Source: Alphaproteobacteria bacterium
GTDB lineage: Bacteria; Pseudomonadota; Alphaproteobacteria; Paracaedibacterales; JAKBAR01
Direction of reading: 5' to 3'
Assembly: GCA_019745755.1 (NCBI GenBank)
Contig: JAIESS010000172.1
Span: 1 to 7,868, forward strand
DNA: 7,868 nucleotides
The notes under the pieces are model-generated. The model ran no database searches. It worked only from the letters and a program-made list of their open reading frames with translations, and had not been told where the DNA came from. The position numbers and the translations under genes were made by a program. Numbering within the stretch: the stretch's first letter is position 1; each line of letters starts with the position of its first letter. Below, piece after piece: positions 5,728 through 7,868 of the stretch.

Positions 5728-6528
5728 TTATTTTATTGCTTTTTTTGGATAAATCTCAGCGTAAAGGCGTGCTACTTCACGTAACCCCTCATTGCTTAGA
5801 TCTGCCTTAAAAATAGCCAAGCCAAGCTGATCAAAAAAGTCAATGGCCTCTAGATCCTTTATCTGCTCACGCATGACTGTCCGAAGGGCTTCTTTTTGTT
5901 CTTCCATGGCAGCCTCTTTTTTCTCGGACACGTTTGTAAATTTAGTTACATTGTCTAAAAACGCCTTAATACTTCCCTTGCGTACGGTACGCTCATTTTT
6001 TCGCGTATCTTGATCAACACCATCGGGAAGAACGAGTGTTGGCGTTAATGGTTTTGCTTCGGTTAAAAGTGCTTCATTGTCGTGATGCAACTCTGCAAGG
6101 CGTTTTTCAACGGCGGGGGTACGTGCTTCTGGAATAAGCTCAACAACATAGGCCGCAGCAAGGATTTTGCCAGAATCTTTTTCATCAGCAAGCCAATTTA
6201 TTAATGGAATACTATCAAACATACCAACGGCATAACAATCTTCCACAAGGCCTTTGATTGTTGTATCAAGTTGCTTTAGTCGTTCGTCACGTTCCTTGGA
6301 CACCGGCAGTGCATGAATTTTTGTGTAGTAGTAGCAATTATGAAGGATAGATTTTGCTACACCTTTTCTGACGGTACGTTCGACGCCCTTATTTTTAACA
6401 AGAACAGTATCGACTTTATCGGGGAAAATGTCTTTGTTTGTAACGGGCGCCATATCAGTATGTTCTGCTTTACAAAGAGTGGGTGTCATCAACAAGAGTG
6501 TTGCAAGAGTTGCGGAAATTTTTTTCAT
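5728..6528 (-). CDS. Predicted exported protein with two homologous ~85-residue repeats, function unknown
   Basis: I do not recognise a named family. The 266-residue product starts with a typical Sec signal peptide (KK at 2-3, hydrophobic 6-17, probable cut after CKA at 19-21), so the mature form should be periplasmic or secreted. The mature part is two copies of one unit. Repeat 1 (about 50-134) and repeat 2 (about 179-262) both open with the identical heptamer ERTVRKG. They then share K-x-x-L-x-N with a T further on, F-D at 104/232, A-D at 114/242, and A-x-x-x-E-x-x-P near the end, with a single one-residue offset. Both copies look helical, and a proline-rich linker (about 157-170) joins them. 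Cysteines (C65, C98) occur only in repeat 1. The ATG has AGGA 8 bases upstream. The gene has its own promoter candidate and terminator, and diverges from another exported protein gene. Confidence 0.85.
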   Translation of the reverse strand: MKKISATLATLLLMTPTLCKAEHTDMAPVTNKDIFPDKVDTVLVKNKGVERTVRKGVAKSILHNCYYYTKIHALPVSKERDERLKQLDTTIKGLVEDCYAVGMFDSIPLINWLADEKDSGKILAAAYVVELIPEARTPAVEKRLAELHHDNEALLTEAKPLTPTLVLPDGVDQDTRKNERTVRKGSIKAFLDNVTKFTNVSEKKEAAMEEQKEALRTVMREQIKDLEAIDFFDQLGLAIFKADLSNEGLREVARLYAEIYPKKAIK

Positions 6529-6555
6529 TTTTCTAGTCCTATCTATTAAATTGAG

Positions 6556-6628
6556 TGATCGTTCTATTTATGGATAACAAAAGATGCGATCTGCGTCAAC
6601 CTGTTTTTTGAATGATCGTTCTATTTAT
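6556..6628. promoter_or_regulatory. 16-bp exact direct repeat bracketing a promoter (operator pair)
   Basis: TGATCGTTCTATTTAT occurs at 6556-6571 and again at 6613-6628, same orientation, 57 bp apart. Each copy contains a partial palindrome centred on GATC; the second reads GAATGATCGTTC (10 of 12 bases symmetric). One copy overlaps the -10/start region and the other lies just upstream of the -35 of the 266-residue protein's promoter. Two identical sites in this position suggest a repressor that binds cooperatively. The shape resembles TetR-family operators, but no regulator gene is in the window. Confidence 0.6.
6571..6599 (-). promoter_or_regulatory. Candidate promoter of the 266-residue exported protein gene
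   Basis: On the - strand TTGACG (6599-6594, five of six) is followed after 17 bases by TATCCA (6576-6571, weak, three of six). Transcription would start near 6564, giving a leader of about 36 bases. The bracketing 16-bp repeats support this placement. Confidence 0.45.
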
Positions 6629-6653
6629 TGTGTCGCAGGTGATAATCTGTAAA

Positions 6654-6681
6654 TAATGAAAATATGATTATATTTTCATTA
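6654..6681. repeat. Perfect 12+12 bp inverted repeat midway between divergent genes
   Basis: TAATGAAAATAT (6654-6665) and ATATTTTCATTA (6670-6681) are exact inverted copies around GATT. The centre, 6667.5, is within two bases of the middle of the 281-bp intergenic region (6529-6809). The arms are A/T-rich with no T-run, so this is not a terminator. It looks like a regulator site able to serve both promoters. Confidence 0.55.
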
Positions 6682-6754
6682 AAATGCTTTTTAATCGTGA
6701 ATTGTCTTTAAATTTTTTTGTTTTCTTTTTATTTGATTAATATTATATATCGGT

Positions 6755-6772
6755 AGCAATCAAAAAATTGCT
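6755..6772. repeat. Short inverted repeat at the -35 position of the 311-residue protein's promoter
   Basis: AGCAAT (6755-6760) and ATTGCT (6767-6772) flank CAAAAA. The spacer occupies the place where the -35 of the TATAAT at 6784 would be, and no good -35 hexamer is seen there. This fits an activator-dependent promoter, but a 6-bp arm can also arise by chance. Confidence 0.3.
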
Positions 6773-6783
6773 CTGTATCACTG

Positions 6784-6789
6784 TATAAT
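6784..6789 (+). promoter_or_regulatory. Perfect TATAAT -10 element for the 311-residue protein gene
   Basis: TATAAT matches the consensus exactly, with transcription expected near 6796 and a short leader before AAGGAA and the ATG at 6810. No recognisable -35 lies 16-18 bases upstream (CAAAAA there), so an activator or other contacts may be needed. Confidence 0.5.
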
Positions 6790-6809
6790 TTTTAAAAAAG
6801 GAACATAAA

Positions 6810-7745
6810 ATGTCACGTCATGATGCGAAGTTTAAACTGCCCCTTGTCGCATTTCTTGCGCTGTCAACAACCGCTGGTTATGCATCTGAGAAAGAAATGA
6901 GGACAGATGAGCTGTCAAACCAAGAGTTTGGTAATAAAAAAAGCATGTTTGAAGGTAAAAAAACGCCTACGTCCCCTATAACTTCTCAGGTTAAGGGCGA
7001 TCAGACAAGCGCAAGCCCAAAAAACCTTAAAAAAATATCCTCTATTCTTCATGGGGAAGCAGCAGTCAGGTCTGTAGAGATGCTTGAAAAAGCACAAAAA
7101 GAAGCGCACGAAAAAATAGCACTGGTTGAAAAAGAGGCAGAAGAAAAAGCACAAGTCATGGTTGCACAAGCTATGGCAGAAGCTGCTGAAGAAGTCGAAA
7201 AAGTTAAACAAGAAAATGCCAAAGCGCTTGATGCTTTAAGAACATCCCTTGTGGAAGAAAAAGAACGTTTGCAAGAAGAACATGCAGAAATGATGGCTCA
7301 ACAAAAAAAGGAACTTGAAGCTATTCGTCAAGAAATCGAAAAGGAAAAACAGACAAAAGGGGATATTGAGGCTGCAAACACCCATCTTATTGAACAACAA
7401 AAAAAACTTACTGAGGCAAGAGATGATTTGCAAAGACAAGTCCACGTCGCACAGCAAGATGCAGTATTCACGTATTCGGGGGCAAAAAAAGTACTCTCTT
7501 ATGTAAATCCAATGAGTTATGTCACAGGAAATTCTGGAACACCTTCCACAACAGATCAAGGTAAAGAACCACAAACTATACAGCAGGATGCTCAAACACC
7601 TGTGGTGCAGAATGAGCAAGCGTCCGTAGAACAGGATGCACAAGCACCTGTCGTTCAAAATGAACAAAAAGAGCCAGAAGTGGAAAAAAAGACGTCACTT
7701 TTTTCATCCTTCTGGAGCAGAAAAGATCCTGAAGAAAAGAAATAA
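6810..7745 (+). CDS. Predicted exported coiled-coil protein with C-terminal tandem repeats, function unknown
   Basis: I do not recognise a named family. The 311-residue product has a signal peptide (basic 3-9, hydrophobic 10-21, probable cut after GYA at 23-25). A polar, Ser/Thr/Lys-rich stretch runs to about 75. A long, highly charged helix rich in Ala, Glu, Lys and Gln spans about 85-215, with almost no Pro or Gly, and should form a coiled coil. A short less-charged segment (219-240, AVFTYSGAKKVLSYVNPMSY) follows. A Gln/Glu/Val-rich tail contains two copies of a 16-residue unit (QDAQ[T/A]PVVQNEQ at 259-270 and 275-286), and a last hydrophobic SLFSSFW precedes a basic-acidic end. It looks like an envelope-associated or secreted structural protein. 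The ATG has AAGGAA 7 bases upstream. It diverges from the 266-residue exported protein and probably shares control. No terminator was seen before convergent trmL, 13 bases away. Confidence 0.85.
   Translation: MSRHDAKFKLPLVAFLALSTTAGYASEKEMRTDELSNQEFGNKKSMFEGKKTPTSPITSQVKGDQTSASPKNLKKISSILHGEAAVRSVEMLEKAQKEAHEKIALVEKEAEEKAQVMVAQAMAEAAEEVEKVKQENAKALDALRTSLVEEKERLQEEHAEMMAQQKKELEAIRQEIEKEKQTKGDIEAANTHLIEQQKKLTEARDDLQRQVHVAQQDAVFTYSGAKKVLSYVNPMSYVTGNSGTPSTTDQGKEPQTIQQDAQTPVVQNEQASVEQDAQAPVVQNEQKEPEVEKKTSLFSSFWSRKDPEEKK
7584..7667 (+). repeat. 48-bp-period tandem repeat inside the coiled-coil protein gene
   Basis: Codons 259-270 (7584-7619) and 275-286 (7632-7667) encode the same 12-residue block with one change (T to A). 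Several third-codon positions differ between copies, so the duplication is not fresh or is kept at protein level. Copy number could vary between strains. Confidence 0.7.
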
Positions 7746-7758
7746 TGGCTATTCTTAA

Positions 7759-7868
7759 TTAGCGCACCTGTCGCACAGCCTCTGCTATAACCATGGCAGC
7801 GGCTGTGGCGAGGTTGAGAGACCTGCACTGTCCGGGCATGGGGATGTGAACGGAAGGAAGATTACGGG
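7759..7868 (-). CDS. trmL: tRNA (cytidine/uridine-34 2'-O)-methyltransferase TrmL, C-terminal part (5' end outside window)
   Basis: TrmL is a SPOUT-class enzyme that methylates the ribose of the wobble base of tRNA-Leu species, using S-adenosylmethionine. About 36 C-terminal residues are present on the - strand, ending TAA at 7761-7759. They read IPMPGQCRSLNLATAAAMV, then EAVRQVR. This is the closing SPOUT motif (I-P-M-x-x-x-x-R-S-L-N-L-x-x-A-x-A-x-V-x-x-E-A-x-R-Q) that forms part of the trefoil knot and cofactor site. The Ala-rich variant is common in alphaproteobacteria. It converges on the coiled-coil protein gene with a 13-base gap. Confidence 0.85.
   Translation of the reverse strand, partial: RNLPSVHIPMPGQCRSLNLATAAAMVIAEAVRQVR

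Noticed and set aside
6569..6655. Possible replication origin in the A/T-rich divergent region
   Set aside because: Only two DnaA-box-like sequences with one mismatch each (TTATCCATA, TTATTTACA on the - strand), no cluster, and no origin-linked gene nearby. A control region explains it better.
6679..6694. TTAA-N8-TTAA in the divergent region as a CtrA site
   Set aside because: Spacing is eight, not seven; in A/T-rich DNA this is not worth calling.
7236..7667. 143-residue and 98-residue open frames antisense to the coiled-coil gene
   Set aside because: Composition (Phe/Leu/Cys-rich) is what antisense of Lys/Glu/Gln codons gives; no start signals.
7584..7667. Tandem units as a CRISPR-like array
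   Set aside because: Only two in-frame copies inside a coding sequence, with no unique spacers.

Overview
The window looks like chromosomal DNA of a flagellated, fairly AT-rich alphaproteobacterium. The evidence is a FlgD/FlgE pair, a FliO/FliP pair, an alphaproteobacterial-looking TrmL C-terminus at the right edge, and two TTAA-N7-TTAA motifs of the CtrA type in intergenic DNA. The divergent flagellar sequences and two lineage-specific exported proteins would fit a low-GC, possibly host-associated lineage, but nothing here fixes the genus.

Left part (1-1927, + strand): the 3' part of flgD, then flgE (hook protein) 16 bases later, closed by an intrinsic terminator whose right arm lies inside the 3' end of the convergent gene. 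Middle (1894-3800, - strand): a flagellar export operon read right to left. It holds a 100-residue helical protein (possible export-chaperone type), fliO, fliP and a small YciA-like hotdog protein. The hotdog gene is tightly coupled to fliP, begins with a signal-peptide-like segment and lacks the usual active-site aspartate. fliQ, fliR and flhB do not follow.

Centre (3950-5591, - strand): an orphan membrane sensor histidine kinase with a CHASE4-like sensor region, HisKA and HATPase domains, and no receiver partner in view. Its best Shine-Dalgarno sequence serves a six-codon leader ORF overlapping the kinase start. About 150 bp with a 25-bp near-palindrome, a promoter candidate and a TTAA-N7-TTAA site separate it from the flagellar operon. 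There is no clear terminator between them, so read-through is possible.

Right part (5678-7745): two divergently transcribed genes for predicted exported proteins of unknown function. One has 266 aa and consists of two homologous repeats (- strand, ending in a strong terminator). The other has 311 aa and a long coiled coil (+ strand). Their 281-bp shared control region is rich in structure: a 16-bp exact direct repeat bracketing the 266-aa gene's promoter, a perfect 12+12 bp inverted repeat midway between the two genes, and a small inverted repeat next to a perfect TATAAT. The window ends in the C-terminal coding part of trmL on the - strand.

No RNA gene, CRISPR array, insertion sequence or prophage was seen. 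The most promising undescribed element is the divergent exported-protein pair with its operator-like control region. The exported hotdog protein in the flagellar operon comes second.
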